64,000 nucleotides of DNA, from positions 186,001 through 250,000 of the forward strand of contig NZ_NBOC01000001.1 of NCBI RefSeq assembly GCF_002104455.1. The letters are read 5' to 3'. Numbering within the stretch: the first letter of the stretch is position 1; each line of letters opens with the position of its first letter. Of the stretch, positions 1 through 9,018 are shown one piece after another. A model generated the notes under the pieces. That model had not been told where the DNA came from and did not search any database. It worked only from the letters and a program-made list of their open reading frames with translations. This stretch comes from Colwellia chukchiensis (GTDB lineage Bacteria; Pseudomonadota; Gammaproteobacteria; Enterobacterales; Alteromonadaceae). A program made the translations under genes and the position numbers.

Positions 1-746
1 AGGCTAAGATCCATCGCGGTCACATTGATTGTAGGTACGCGTACCGCAATGGCTTCAAAGCGACCAGCAAACTTTGGCAGTATGCGTTCAATGCCTGCAG
101 CGAGCTTAGTATCAACCGGAATAATGGATTGGCTGGCAGCGCGGGTACGACGCAAATCCGGGTGATAGGCGTCGATCACTTGTTGGTCATGCATTGATGA
201 ATGTATGGTGGTAATAGCGCCACTTTCGACACCAAAGGCTTTATCTAACACTTGAATTACCGGCACCACACAATTGGTGGTACACGAGCCATTAGATACC
301 ACTTTCTCGGCAGCGGTTAGTCGCTGGTGATTAATACCATAGATAATGGTGGCATCTAGATCTTGCGAGCCAGGGTGGGAAAACAACACTTTTTTCGCAC
401 CTTGAGCAATATGCTGTTGCCCATCAGCTTGGCTACCATATTTACCCGTACAATCAATAACAATATCAACTTGGTGTTGTTGCCACGGCAGTTGTGTTAT
501 ATCGGCTTGATGGCTAAGCGCTATTTCATCACCTGCGATATAGAGCTTATCTTGATTCTCTTGTACAGCAAATGAAAAGCGACCATGGGTCGAGTCATAC
601 TTGAGCAAATGCGCTATTCCTGCAGGCTCAGCAAGCTCGTTGATGGCGACTAGCTTAAATTCGTCGGTTCTGGCGTTTTCATATAGCGCTCGAACCAAGT
701 TTCTACCTATCCTGCCAAAGCCGTTTATCGCGATATTTATTGACAT
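1..746 (-). CDS. epd: D-erythrose-4-phosphate dehydrogenase, C-terminus cut by window edge
   Basis: NAD-dependent oxidation of erythrose 4-phosphate to 4-phosphoerythronate, the first step of pyridoxal phosphate synthesis in the DXP-dependent route. About 248 N-terminal residues are present. Seen: Rossmann motif GFGRIG (residues 9-14), the GAPDH-family catalytic motif SNGSCTTNC with Cys155, and a following stretch containing [14 protein letters not shown] and [16 protein letters not shown], which is typical of Epd rather than GapA. The family is usually about 340 residues, so roughly a quarter lies outside the window. It follows tkt by 115 bases on the same strand. In related bacteria pgk and fba come next, which cannot be checked here. 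A GapA paralogue is the alternative but less likely. Confidence 0.93.
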   Translation of the reverse strand, partial: MSINIAINGFGRIGRNLVRALYENARTDEFKLVAINELAEPAGIAHLLKYDSTHGRFSFAVQENQDKLYIAGDEIALSHQADITQLPWQQHQVDIVIDCTGKYGSQADGQQHIAQGAKKVLFSHPGSQDLDATIIYGINHQRLTAAEKVVSNGSCTTNCVVPVIQVLDKAFGVESGAITTIHSSMHDQQVIDAYHPDLRRTRAASQSIIPVDTKLAAGIERILPKFAGRFEAIAVRVPTINVTAMDLS

Positions 747-861
747 ATTTTTCTAATGTGTAGCGCCTAGCGTTGAGTTAAAGCTCGACCTGAACGCCTA
801 GCTGATTAGGAGTAAAATAGCCAGTTATATAGCAGTTAACTGGCTATTGCGCTCGGGTTAT

Positions 862-2844
862 TTACAGGCTGTTAACGGTATTGATGACGTTATCAACCGT
901 AAAGCCAAAGTGCTCTAACAATACGTTACCTGGCGCTGACTCGCCAAAGGTGGTCATGCCAACGACTTTACCGTTAAAACCAACGTACTTGTACCAGAAG
1001 TCAGTATGCGCTGCTTCAATGGCAACACGCTTGGTAACGCTTGCTGGCAATACAGACTCTTTATAAGCCGCGTCTTGAGCATCAAAGATGTTTGTTGATG
1101 GCATAGATACCACACGCACCTTATCACCTAAACTTGCTGCTGCTTTTAACGCTAAAGATACTTCCGAGCCAGTGGCAATCAAAATCACTTCTGGTGTGCC
1201 AACGCTATCTTTTAAGATGTAAGCCCCTTTAGCAATATCCGCTACTTGTGTTGCAGTGCGACTAAGTGCAGGTAACCCTTGGCGTGAGAAAACTAGTGAG
1301 GTTGGCGCATTTTGGCGCTGCACGGCATTTTTCCACGCAACCGCAGACTCTGTAGCATCGGCAGGGCGCCAGGTCACCATATTCGGTGTGGTGCGTAAAT
1401 TAGTTAATTGCTCAATCGGTTGATGCGTTGGGCCATCTTCACCTTGACCAATTGAGTCATGGGTATAAACAAAAATGTTTTGAATGCCCATTAATGCTGA
1501 CATGCGCACTGCGTTGCGGGCGTATTCCATAAACATCATGAAAGTTGCACCATAGTTGATAAAACCGCCGTGCAACGAAATACCGTTCATGATGCCGCTC
1601 ATGCCAAATTCACGCACGCCGTAAAAAATGTAGTTACCGGCGGCGTCGTCTTGAATGCCTTTAGAGCCAGACCATAAGGTTAAGTTAGAGCCGGCTAAAT
1701 CGGCTGAGCCACCTAATAATTCAGGTAAAATCGCACCAAAAGCTTCAATGGTGTTTTGCGAGGCTTTACGGGAGGCAACATTTTCTGCTTTTGCTTGACA
1801 CTCGAGGATATAAGCATTGGCTTTTTCTTCAAACTCAGCGGGTAAATCACCCTTAAGTACACGTCTTTCATATTCTGCCGCTAGCTCAGGGTGCGCTGCT
1901 TGGTATGCGGCAAATTTTTCATCCCAATGGGTTTGTGCGGCACTGCCTTTTTCTTTTTGATCCCACTGTGCGTAAACATCAGCAGGCACTTCAAAGGGTG
2001 CATGTGGCCAATTTAAGAATTCACGGGTGGCAGCAATTTCATCGTCACCTAATGGTGCACCGTGACAATCATGAGTACCAGATTTATTCGGAGAACCAAA
2101 GCCGATCACAGTTTTGCAACAAATCATGGTTGGTTTATCCGTGACTGATTTAGCCTCGGCAATCGCTGCGGCAATCGCTGCGCTGTCATGACCATCAACA
2201 TCACTGATGACATGCCAACCGTATGATGCAAAGCGAGCAGGGGTGTCGTCAGTAAACCAGCCTTCTACGTCACCATCAATTGAAATACCATTGTCATCCC
2301 AGAACGCGATAAGCTTGCCTAAGCCTAAGGTACCCGCTAATGAACAGGCTTCATGAGAAATACCTTCCATTAAACAGCCATCACCTAAAAACACATAGGT
2401 GTTATGATCGACTATGTTATGACCTTCACGGTTAAATTGTGCAGCTAAGGTTTTTTCCGCAATCGCCATACCTACGGCATTAGAAACACCCGCACCTAAT
2501 GGCCCAGTGGTAGTTTCTACGCCTGGTGTATAACCGTACTCAGGGTGGCCTGGTGTTTTTGAGTGTAATTGACGGAAGTTTTTCAATTCGGCAATGGGTA
2601 AATCATAACCGGTTAAATGCAGCAATGAATAAATCAGCATTGAGCCATGGCCATTTGATAAAATAAAACGGTCACGGTCGGCCCAGTTAGGGTCGCTAGG
2701 GTTGTGCTTTAGAAAGTCACGCCAGAGAACTTCAGCGATATCTGCCATACCCATAGGGGCTCCAGGGTGTCCTGATTTAGCTTTTTGTACAGCATCCATG
2801 CTTAAAACTCGAATTGCATTGGCCAGTTGTTGACGCGACGGCAT
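862..2844 (-). CDS. tkt: Transketolase
   Basis: Thiamine diphosphate-dependent transfer of two-carbon ketol units in the non-oxidative pentose phosphate pathway. It produces erythrose 4-phosphate, the substrate of the neighbouring Epd. The 660 residues match the usual length of about 660. Seen: [11 protein letters not shown] near residues 24-34 with the cofactor-contacting His26, NGHGSML at 64-70, and the ThDP signature beginning GDG at 154-156 and ending in a DDN triplet about 30 residues later. A pyrimidine-binding domain and C-terminal domain follow. The ATG has a GGAGC ribosome binding site eight bases upstream. The pairing with epd is common in gammaproteobacteria. Confidence 0.97.
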   Translation of the reverse strand: MPSRQQLANAIRVLSMDAVQKAKSGHPGAPMGMADIAEVLWRDFLKHNPSDPNWADRDRFILSNGHGSMLIYSLLHLTGYDLPIAELKNFRQLHSKTPGHPEYGYTPGVETTTGPLGAGVSNAVGMAIAEKTLAAQFNREGHNIVDHNTYVFLGDGCLMEGISHEACSLAGTLGLGKLIAFWDDNGISIDGDVEGWFTDDTPARFASYGWHVISDVDGHDSAAIAAAIAEAKSVTDKPTMICCKTVIGFGSPNKSGTHDCHGAPLGDDEIAATREFLNWPHAPFEVPADVYAQWDQKEKGSAAQTHWDEKFAAYQAAHPELAAEYERRVLKGDLPAEFEEKANAYILECQAKAENVASRKASQNTIEAFGAILPELLGGSADLAGSNLTLWSGSKGIQDDAAGNYIFYGVREFGMSGIMNGISLHGGFINYGATFMMFMEYARNAVRMSALMGIQNIFVYTHDSIGQGEDGPTHQPIEQLTNLRTTPNMVTWRPADATESAVAWKNAVQRQNAPTSLVFSRQGLPALSRTATQVADIAKGAYILKDSVGTPEVILIATGSEVSLALKAAASLGDKVRVVSMPSTNIFDAQDAAYKESVLPASVTKRVAIEAAHTDFWYKYVGFNGKVVGMTTFGESAPGNVLLEHFGFTVDNVINTVNSL

Positions 2845-3214
2845 AATTGCTCCAATTAATGTTAATTTTGAAAGGATATAAATTGCGCTTATTTTCGCCT
2901 AGACCACACCATAACTGCAAATTTAATTGTCACTTTTTTGAAAATTATTTTTACTCGGTTACTTTTCCTATCTTTCATGTCTTAAATGCGGCGCAATTAC
3001 TCGGATAAGTCTACGCAACGCCAATGTTTGATAAAAAGTCAAGGTGCTAAAGCTAGCCAAATCTTATGTTGGCTGGCAAAAGGTTACTTGGTATGAGAAA
3101 AAATTATGCGTAATTTTTCTAGGTTATTGAAATTAAAACGATGTTGCGCTAGTGTAATTAGGTTGTATGTACAAATAATAACTACAAAGATATAACCTGA
3201 CATAGGAAAAAATC
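2845..3214. other. Intergenic region between tkt and a small plus-strand gene
   Basis: A 370-base AT-rich gap between divergently transcribed genes, so it should hold the tkt promoter and that of the small gene at 3215. No operator or sigma-54 element was recognised. An imperfect inverted repeat (GCTAGCCAA / TTGGCTGGC, about 3052-3077) and an A/T-only hairpin (3099-3118) are present but lack a clear function. Confidence 0.5.
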
Positions 3215-3391
3215 ATGAACAGGTCGTCGTCACGCGGTTTTAAGCTGACTACGGTAATATTGGCGGTATTAATATTAGCTGTATCAGCGGTGTTGAGCAG
3301 TGGCTCAGCAGCAGGCGACAAGGACGTTGTTATAAAGCAAAGTAATATGGAACAAGTCAATACTGAGTCTGTAAACGAACTCAGTAATTAA
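3215..3391 (+). CDS. Small hypothetical secreted or membrane-anchored peptide (58 aa)
   Basis: Not recognised as a known family. The frame starts at ATG with an AGGAAAAAA ribosome binding site and ends just before a strong terminator, which argues that it is a real transcription unit. Seen: a basic N-terminus (MNRSSSRGFK), a hydrophobic segment from about residue 11 to 29 (VILAVLILAVSAVLSS), then a hydrophilic tail rich in Asn, Gln, Glu and Ser. This fits either a cleaved signal peptide (possible site after SGSAA) with a mature peptide of about 25 residues, or a single-span membrane miniprotein. It lies between tkt (divergent) and tRNA-Arg. No function is proposed. Confidence 0.6.
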   Translation: MNRSSSRGFKLTTVILAVLILAVSAVLSSGSAAGDKDVVIKQSNMEQVNTESVNELSN

Positions 3392-3394
3392 TAT

Positions 3395-3420
3395 AAACCT
3401 CGCAATCGCGAGGTTTTTTT
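3395..3420 (+). terminator. Rho-independent terminator of the 58-aa gene
   Basis: Nine-base perfect stem AAACCTCGC / GCGAGGTTT with an AATC loop, followed by a run of seven T (3414-3420). It begins four bases after the stop codon of the small gene at 3215-3391. Confidence 0.92.
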
Positions 3421-3486
3421 ATGCGTAATTATTTGCTCAGTCGCGTTGGCGAAGTTGAAAAAAGAAAGCCCCAAAAATTTGCAAGC

Positions 3487-3562
3487 TGGCGTCCCCACCA
3501 GGACTCGAACCTGGAGCAGCGGCTTAGGAGGCCGCAGTTTTATCCAGTTAAACTATGAGGAC
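3487..3562 (-). tRNA. tRNA-Arg, anticodon CCT
   Basis: A 76-base cloverleaf on the minus strand. The acceptor stem is GTCCTCA / TGGGGAC with one G-T pair, discriminator G and an encoded CCA. The D stem is GTTT / AAAC, the anticodon stem GCGGC / GCCGC with loop CTCCTAA (anticodon CCT, reads AGG), and the T stem CCAGG / CCTGG with loop TTCGAGT. It stands alone between the small gene and flgT. Confidence 0.97.
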
Positions 3563-3638
3563 TGACATAGCATCGCACTTTAGCTTGTTATTTTATTGTC
3601 AAATAGCCAAAAATCAATACAGATAAATGCAGTACAAT

Positions 3639-4802
3639 TTAATAGCGCACCACGAGATCATTGATTTGAATATTGTCTAATATATGTTGTTCTTTAGTTG
3701 TGGCATGGGCGCTATCTTGACTTACAGCGTGAACAATCACCTTATAGGGGCTGATGTTAAAGCTTGGGTAAGAGCGTTGGTCGTCACTTATAATGTTGTG
3801 TAAATGTAGTAAAGAAAATTCATCGCCAACTTGCACGCCATGACGTTTGCCAAGATTGAAGGTTATTTGATTACCGTTAACTTGAACTATTCGGCCTTGG
3901 CTTGGCTGGCACATCATGTTCTCATCAATATCGTTGACCATGTCTTCAAGGGTAAAATTAATTTGTTGACCATAATCGCTTTGCCAAAAGTTATGACTCG
4001 TAACGTCAACTTGTTGGCGTTTATCAAAGCGCCAAGGAGCTGAGTTGTGGTATTGTTTCGTCAATAATCGTTCACCTGTGGCACCATCATGAATATAAAA
4101 CGCAACTTTAAAGTGGCGTTGATAAACATTTTGTTGCCAAAATTGCCATGGGTTGTTTTCTTGCTCTGCCAGCGATAGATCTTGAATTTCTGAAAATAAA
4201 ACATATTGGCTATCGGCCATAGCAGCGAGTGATTTGCTTAAGTTTTTCAGGTTTTGTGTTTGTAAGCTCTGATTTAAGCGTGAAAACTCTGTTTTTGTTT
4301 GTAATGCCAATGTGGTGTTTAAGTATAAGCCTTGTTGTTGTATTTTATTGGCAAGTTGTCGCATTAGCGTTTTATCTAAATTGTAAATCTTGCCTATGTT
4401 AGCTTGCTCGCGATGTAAAATGTTGCTGCGGGTTAATAACAGCGACTTTTTATAGTCTGCGGCAAAACATTGCTTTTCTTTGGGGAAGATATCGGCACGT
4501 ATTGTGACTGTGACAGTATTGTTATTATATTGCTCGCGGACAAGTTCGAGTGAGTTGACGCTACCACTGGCGCGAATACTGATTTCATCTTGGGTTAGTA
4601 AACCATTGACGACCTGCTGAACGCTAGACACTGACGCGCCAGCAACCAATAAAGCTTTTTTAAGCGCGTTTTGCACTGCTTGGGCTTTTGCCGCTTTAGT
4701 ATCACCATTTTTGATGCTAGCGATACCTTGTGATTCATACCACTGACTTGTCGCAGAAACACTAAATATAATTAAACCAAGGCAAAGTAAATATACGCGC
4801 AT
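3639..4802 (-). CDS. flgT: Flagellar assembly protein FlgT (H-ring)
   Basis: In Vibrio, FlgT is a periplasmic protein that builds the H ring around the LP ring of the sheathed polar flagellum and helps secure the motor. The protein here has 387 residues, near the Vibrio length of about 377. Seen: a signal peptide (residues 1 to about 18, ending SVSATS), a Lys/Ala-rich early helix with repeated KA, KAQAVQNALKKALLVAGA-type segments typical of the family N-domain, and a C-terminal SH3-like part with VNGNQITFNLGKRHGVQVGD. It is divergent from flgO-flgP, as in Vibrio. A sigma-54 type element lies about 54 bases upstream of the ATG. Confidence 0.88.
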   Translation of the reverse strand: MRVYLLCLGLIIFSVSATSQWYESQGIASIKNGDTKAAKAQAVQNALKKALLVAGASVSSVQQVVNGLLTQDEISIRASGSVNSLELVREQYNNNTVTVTIRADIFPKEKQCFAADYKKSLLLTRSNILHREQANIGKIYNLDKTLMRQLANKIQQQGLYLNTTLALQTKTEFSRLNQSLQTQNLKNLSKSLAAMADSQYVLFSEIQDLSLAEQENNPWQFWQQNVYQRHFKVAFYIHDGATGERLLTKQYHNSAPWRFDKRQQVDVTSHNFWQSDYGQQINFTLEDMVNDIDENMMCQPSQGRIVQVNGNQITFNLGKRHGVQVGDEFSLLHLHNIISDDQRSYPSFNISPYKVIVHAVSQDSAHATTKEQHILDNIQINDLVVRY

Positions 4803-4855
4803 AATCTTCTCTTGTTAGCTTTATAACATGGGGTCGCTGTTTTATTTTAGCTTAT

Positions 4856-4870
4856 GCAGTTTTTGTGCCT
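4856..4870 (-). promoter_or_regulatory. Candidate sigma-54 promoter of flgT
   Basis: On the minus strand the element reads AGGCAC-AAAAA-CTGC. The invariant GG and GC are ten bases apart as sigma-54 requires, but the flanking T of TGGCAC and the first T of TTGC are changed. The predicted start of transcription is about 42 bases before the flgT ATG. Confidence 0.5.
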
Positions 4871-4909
4871 TTTTAAAAAGTCAGCTCAGATAAGCCGATA
4901 TAGAAATAT

Positions 4910-4924
4910 TGGCGCGGATCATGC
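4910..4924 (+). promoter_or_regulatory. Candidate sigma-54 promoter of flgOP
   Basis: TGGCGC-GGATC-ATGC, with GG and GC ten bases apart and an ATGC form of the -12 box, which is also used before the first flagellin and flrB in this window. The predicted start lies about 40 bases before the flgO ATG. A weaker sigma-28-like GCCGATAT at 4894-4901 lies just upstream. Confidence 0.55.
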
Positions 4925-4975
4925 TTTACTAATTCCATTCATATAAAGATATAGATATTAATTGAGGAGAGCTCA

Positions 4976-5620
4976 ATGAAAAATGGCCTTATCGCAGCAC
5001 TATTATTGACACTTATGTCATGCTCTATGGAGTCTAGTGATGATTTTTATCGCTCAACTTATGCCGATAAAAAAGAAATTAACAGCTATAAATTGCCACG
5101 CCATGCCATAAATGATGTGGTTAAAGGTTTAGCGTATCAAATGCTAGCTAGCAGTTCTTTTGTTAACCCAAAAACACCGATTGCGATTGCCTCGTTTGTT
5201 GATTTAAAAAACTTAGAGTCAACTAACTGGCTGGGTAATCAATTGTCAGAAAGTTTTGTTCATGAAATGCAGCGCCATGGTTTAGTGGTGATTGACTTTA
5301 AAACTACTGGACATATCAGGGTTACCGCCGATGGTGATTATGTGTTTAGTCGTGATTGGAAAGAGTTGCCCGAACGTCAGATAATTGACTATGTCGTTGC
5401 TGGTACTATGATGCAACAGCAAGATGGTATTTTAGTTAATGCCCGTATGATAGGCATGCAATCGCGGGTTGTAGTGGCGACCGCCCAGTCATTTATACCT
5501 GCATGGGTTGTGGGTGAAGACTTTAACCATAGTGAAAATGTGAAGATGAAAGACGGCATGATTTTGCGTGACAGCGCCATGTTGGTCGATGATGCTCGTG
5601 CGATTGCAATTCAGCAATAG
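4976..5620 (+). CDS. flgO: Flagellar outer-membrane lipoprotein FlgO
   Basis: FlgO is an outer-membrane protein needed for full motility in Vibrio cholerae, associated with the basal part of the polar flagellum. The protein has 214 residues. Seen: a lipoprotein signal with lipobox LMSC and Cys16, then a FlgO-type domain starting near residue 40 with the segments IAIASFVDL, GNQLSESFVHEMQRHG and VAGTMM. The ATG follows GAGGAGAG closely. flgP follows 44 bases later on the same strand, and flgT is divergent, the arrangement known from Vibrio. Confidence 0.9.
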   Translation: MKNGLIAALLLTLMSCSMESSDDFYRSTYADKKEINSYKLPRHAINDVVKGLAYQMLASSSFVNPKTPIAIASFVDLKNLESTNWLGNQLSESFVHEMQRHGLVVIDFKTTGHIRVTADGDYVFSRDWKELPERQIIDYVVAGTMMQQQDGILVNARMIGMQSRVVVATAQSFIPAWVVGEDFNHSENVKMKDGMILRDSAMLVDDARAIAIQQ

Positions 5621-5664
5621 TAGGGTTTTATTGCGTAAAGACAATAGCGAAGGTAAATAGTGAT

Positions 5665-6123
5665 ATGTTAAACAAATACATAAGCGTTTTATTTATTGTG
5701 GTGGGCTTAAGTGCATGTTCATCTATGTATGATAAACATGTGCAATGGCAACCCGTGAAGCCAGAGCGTTTTCCTGTGTTAACCGCAATAGGGCAGGCAC
5801 CTATTAGTTTACAAAGCTCCGCTGACAAAACACAACGCATGCTAATGGCGATGAATGCTTCTAAAATAGCTGCGTATGCAGAATTAGCCGAGCAGGTTTA
5901 TGGGCAACGTATTGATGGCAAAACAACTGTCTCTAATTTAGTGATCAATGACCAGCAACTTAAAGCGTCTGTTCAGGGGGTTATTCGTGGGGCTAAAGTG
6001 GTGAAAAGCTACCCAGTTGGTGACAGTTATACCACAGAGTTAAGTTTAGATTTTCGTGAAGTTTATGATTTGTATAACGCCAACGCAAATCGACAAGAAA
6101 TAAAACGTATTTCTTATTATTAG
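5665..6123 (+). CDS. flgP: Flagellar outer-membrane lipoprotein FlgP
   Basis: FlgP lipoproteins support the outer-membrane side of the flagellar basal body and are required for motility in Vibrio and Campylobacter. The protein has 152 residues with lipobox LSAC and Cys18, an N-terminal region with the start of the conserved core (LTAIGQAPI), an Ala-rich helix (MNASKIAAYAELAEQVYG) and a C-terminal strand pair ending in a YDLYN-type motif. It is the second gene of the flgOP unit and meets flgN head-on with only 36 bases between the stop codons. Confidence 0.9.
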   Translation: MLNKYISVLFIVVGLSACSSMYDKHVQWQPVKPERFPVLTAIGQAPISLQSSADKTQRMLMAMNASKIAAYAELAEQVYGQRIDGKTTVSNLVINDQQLKASVQGVIRGAKVVKSYPVGDSYTTELSLDFREVYDLYNANANRQEIKRISYY

Positions 6124-6159
6124 CGCCGTGCTTTTATAGGGTTGACAGTGCTTGGATGC

Positions 6160-6591
6160 TTACGCCTTAATGCCCAAGCTATTGAGGCCGCCAGATGTTT
6201 TACCTTTATTATCATAGGTCATCGACGATTTATTGTGGTTTTCTAGCAGTGTGGTTTTCATGCGCTCAACGGCAAGTTGTGATTGGCTGATGATCAAACC
6301 ATTAAGTTCATTTTGTTTTTTGCAACGGCTTAAACAAGCGTCAATTTCAGACATTTGCTCATTAAAGTTACCAGCTAGTCTTGCTTGTTTAAATTCAAAG
6401 CTTTGGCCAATGACGTTATCGACGTCTTGAATGGCCATTAATAAATTATTTTTTTCTTGTGTCAGTTGCAGCAGTGCTTCTGGATTTTGTTGTACAAGGA
6501 TTTCTTTTTCCGTGTTTAATAGCGCCTCTAATTGCGTCAACTGTGATAATTGTTGAGCAACCATTTGCTCTGGCGTTAGCTTATCTGACAC
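6160..6591 (-). CDS. flgN: Flagellar export chaperone FlgN
   Basis: Cytoplasmic chaperone for the hook-filament junction proteins FlgK and FlgL (both encoded at 17502-20716). The protein has 143 residues, is mostly helical, and carries the family-type N-terminal helix (LTQLEALLNTEKEILVQQN) and a long central helical region. It lies 14 bases downstream of flgM and shares its sigma-28 promoter, the usual flgMN arrangement. Confidence 0.85.
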   Translation of the reverse strand: MSDKLTPEQMVAQQLSQLTQLEALLNTEKEILVQQNPEALLQLTQEKNNLLMAIQDVDNVIGQSFEFKQARLAGNFNEQMSEIDACLSRCKKQNELNGLIISQSQLAVERMKTTLLENHNKSSMTYDNKGKTSGGLNSLGIKA

Positions 6592-6605
6592 TCATTTACT
6601 CCGTT

Positions 6606-6923
6606 TTAACTTAGCTCAAACTCAAAGCTAGCTATACTGGCGGCAAGTTTTTCAGGGTTGATTTTGTACTCGCCGGCAGCAATCGCACTTTTGAGCTCAG
6701 CAATTTTCTTTTGATTTAATGCCGGTGCAGAGTCGCTGGCCTTTTTTTGCAGTTCATTCATCTGCTTTGCTTGTGGTGTTATTGAGACAGAATCACGCGC
6801 TGCTATTTTCGCTTGTTGCGATGTTTGCGCATTTTCGTTCACTTGTTGTTTGTTCTGAACTTGCTGCTCAAGCTTTTGTTTGACTTGATTGGTGTTACTC
6901 AAGTTGTTGATATTAATAGCCAT
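6606..6923 (-). CDS. flgM: Anti-sigma-28 factor FlgM
   Basis: FlgM binds FliA (sigma-28) and is exported through the completed hook, releasing late-gene transcription. The protein has 105 residues and is Gln/Asn/Lys-rich, with a disordered-looking N-terminus as expected for an exported regulator. The conserved C-terminal sigma-binding part (about residues 70-100) contains KKIAELKSAIAAGEYKIN followed by PEKLAASI. It is transcribed from a near-consensus sigma-28 promoter, closing the FliA-FlgM feedback loop. Confidence 0.92.
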   Translation of the reverse strand: MAININNLSNTNQVKQKLEQQVQNKQQVNENAQTSQQAKIAARDSVSITPQAKQMNELQKKASDSAPALNQKKIAELKSAIAAGEYKINPEKLAASIASFEFELS

Positions 6924-6963
6924 TAGTTTGTCCTAGTTACAACAGGAATTAGTTTCTAATCTT

Positions 6964-6990
6964 TTATCGGCAATATTACAGAAAACTTAA
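6964..6990 (-). promoter_or_regulatory. Sigma-28 (FliA) promoter of flgMN
   Basis: On the minus strand TTAAGTTT, an 11-base spacer and GCCGATAA. The -10 box is an exact match to the enterobacterial FliA consensus and the -35 box differs at one base. It lies about 40 bases upstream of the flgM ATG. Confidence 0.9.
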
Positions 6991-6996
6991 CCAATA

Positions 6997-7689
6997 TTAT
7001 AAATTAATTACAACTTGGTTGATAGCGCTAACTTGTCCTTGTACGACACGGCCTGATTTTTTATTTTTTACCGAAATTAGCTCGCCTAAGCTGCCGTCTT
7101 GTAAAGCCATTCCTGCTGACTTAATTTCAAAGCCAGCCGAAGATGCTACGATATTAACCGCTTGTCCTTTGCAAACAAAGCAGGTGTTGCGGTTGGTAAT
7201 AGCACTGCCTTGCGACAGGTTTCTTTTGGTACGAGCGCCACTTATTTGCGCTATCTCACTAAGCGTTGTGCCGCGAATTTGTCCACTGTCTTTATAAACT
7301 ACTTCAATATTATTGTGATCTAAGAGTGTCCCTTTGGCTAAACGCCTTTTGGTGACAACAATAGGGATAATGGTATGAATTTTTACCGGCACAAATAAAT
7401 ACCAAGACTGTTGATCAGGACAAACAATTTTAATATTTACGTTTCTACCGTTATGATTTTCAGGTATATTTGCCGTTAAGGGCGCAGAACAAGCTTGTAG
7501 GCTAATCCTAGGGTCTATTGGCGATACCTCAATTGATAACTTGCCATGCTCAGGCGCTTTGATTTGACTTTTCACATGTGTTTTTATGAAGTTATATAGG
7601 TAGTCACGATCTATTGTCATGGCATTAGCGAAATTTAATGCCGTTAAATAAATCACCATAAGTATTGTAAAAGTATATATTTTACTCAT
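6997..7689 (-). CDS. flgA: Flagellar P-ring assembly chaperone FlgA
   Basis: Periplasmic chaperone for polymerisation of FlgI into the P ring. The protein has 230 residues. Seen: a signal peptide (about 1-23, ending LNFANA), an N-terminal domain, and a C-terminal SAF-type domain from about residue 105 (LAKGTLLDHNNIEVVYKD, then ARTKRNLSQGSAI and a C-terminal VQGQVSAINQVVINL). Two cysteines in CFVCKG are conspicuous. It lies upstream of flgM on the same strand and is divergent from cheV. No sigma-54 or sigma-28 element was found in front of it. Confidence 0.92.
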   Translation of the reverse strand: MSKIYTFTILMVIYLTALNFANAMTIDRDYLYNFIKTHVKSQIKAPEHGKLSIEVSPIDPRISLQACSAPLTANIPENHNGRNVNIKIVCPDQQSWYLFVPVKIHTIIPIVVTKRRLAKGTLLDHNNIEVVYKDSGQIRGTTLSEIAQISGARTKRNLSQGSAITNRNTCFVCKGQAVNIVASSAGFEIKSAGMALQDGSLGELISVKNKKSGRVVQGQVSAINQVVINL

Positions 7690-8044
7690 AAATTGTTTAT
7701 TTGCCTGTTCGGGATAAAAGATACTCGTCTATGCTTATTAGTGGTTCAATACCAATTTTTTTGTGCTGCGGATACCTTTGCCGCGTTGCTTAAATTGTAC
7801 TAACTGTAGCATTCTGGTGCTGATTTTATTATTGTTATTGATAAACTTAACTTGATGGTTGAAAACTAATAAGCTAAAGCTATCAGTACGTTAACTAGCA
7901 CTTAGTTGAAAGTTAAATAAGCGCGGGTAAATAAATGTCATCAATCACCGAAAACGTCAAAATAATTACGTTATTGGTTGTTGATAAATACAATCAAGAA
8001 TTGTGCCTTTGTTCTACTTTCATTGGCAATAGCGAGAGGTTTTT
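7690..8044. other. Intergenic region between flgA and cheV
   Basis: A 355-base AT-rich divergent gap that must carry promoters for flgA and probably cheV. No sigma-54 pair of GG and GC at the right spacing and no convincing sigma-28 element were seen on either strand. A 41-codon frame from 7936 has no ribosome binding site and overlaps cheV, so it was not called. Confidence 0.5.
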
Positions 8045-8980
8045 ATGGCGGGTATATTAGATTCAGTGAACCAACGAACGCAATTAGTTGGTCAGAACAG
8101 ACTTGAGCTGTTGTTATTTAAGCTGGTCGGTCGCCAACGTTTTGGTATCAATGTTTTTAAAGTGCGTGAAGTTATGCCATGCCCTCGGTTAACCGCGTTT
8201 CCTAAGCAAGATAAGTTCATCAAAGGCGTAGCACATATTCGCGGACAAACGATATCTGTAATTGACCTGAGTAAAGCGACCGGTGGGCCTGAGATTCAGC
8301 AAACGGAAAATAGTTTTGTGATCATAGCAGAATATAACCGCAGCGTGCAGGGCTTCCTTGTCTCAGGTGTTGAGCGCATTGTCACTTTGAGTTGGAAAGA
8401 TATTATGCCACCGCCTGAAGGCGCGGGTAAGTCAAGTTACCTGACCGCAGTGACGGAAATTGACAAAGAAATGGTATCAATTTTAGATGTCGAAAAAATA
8501 CTTAATGAAATTAGCCCTATCTCAACAGAATTAAGTGCAGGTGTTGCTGATGTGAGTGTCGGTAAAGAAGTAGGCGATCGCGTGATCATGATTGCCGACG
8601 ACTCAACCGTGGCAAGAAACCAAGTGAAACGTGCACTTGAGCCGCTAGGTTTAAATATGTTGCTTGCCAAAAATGGTCATGATGCATTAATGCAGCTGCA
8701 AGATATTGCCGCAGAGTGTCAAAATTCTATCACCGAAAAGGTGGCGTTATTAATTTCAGATATAGAAATGCCGGAAATGGATGGCTATACCCTGACCGCA
8801 GAGATCAAGCAAAACGAACGAATGAAAGATATTCCGGTGATTTTACATACCTCGCTCAGTGGTGTGTTTAATAATGCTATGGTTGAGAAAGTGGGAGCTG
8901 AAGACTTTATTCCTAAGTTTCACCCAGATGAATTAGCCACGGCAGTTAAAAAGTGGTTAAAACATGATGAGATTTCTTAA
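8045..8980 (+). CDS. cheV: Chemotaxis coupling/receiver protein CheV
   Basis: CheV couples receptors to CheA through a CheW-like domain and tunes this by phosphorylation of a C-terminal receiver. The protein has 311 residues. Seen: a CheW domain at about 18-155, and a receiver domain at about 178-305 with acidic pair Asp185/Asp186, the phospho-acceptor Asp239 in LLISDIEMPEMDGY and the switch Thr in LHTS. It precedes cheR and flgB as in Vibrio and Shewanella polar flagellar clusters. Confidence 0.95.
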   Translation: MAGILDSVNQRTQLVGQNRLELLLFKLVGRQRFGINVFKVREVMPCPRLTAFPKQDKFIKGVAHIRGQTISVIDLSKATGGPEIQQTENSFVIIAEYNRSVQGFLVSGVERIVTLSWKDIMPPPEGAGKSSYLTAVTEIDKEMVSILDVEKILNEISPISTELSAGVADVSVGKEVGDRVIMIADDSTVARNQVKRALEPLGLNMLLAKNGHDALMQLQDIAAECQNSITEKVALLISDIEMPEMDGYTLTAEIKQNERMKDIPVILHTSLSGVFNNAMVEKVGAEDFIPKFHPDELATAVKKWLKHDEIS

Positions 8981-9018
8981 ATATTATAGAGTGACATAAT
9001 TAAGATGGATTTTAGCGC

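Noticed and set aside
3099-3118. AAAAATTA / TAATTTTT hairpin upstream of the small gene
   Set aside because: Only A-T pairs with a four-base loop in AT-rich DNA; not distinguishable from chance.
3577-3602. TTGACA upstream of tRNA-Arg as a promoter
   Set aside because: The only -10-like hexamer (TAAAGT) is 14 bases away, too short for a sigma-70 promoter.
7936-8061. 41-codon plus-strand frame ending inside cheV
   Set aside because: No ribosome binding site, and it overlaps the well-supported start of cheV.
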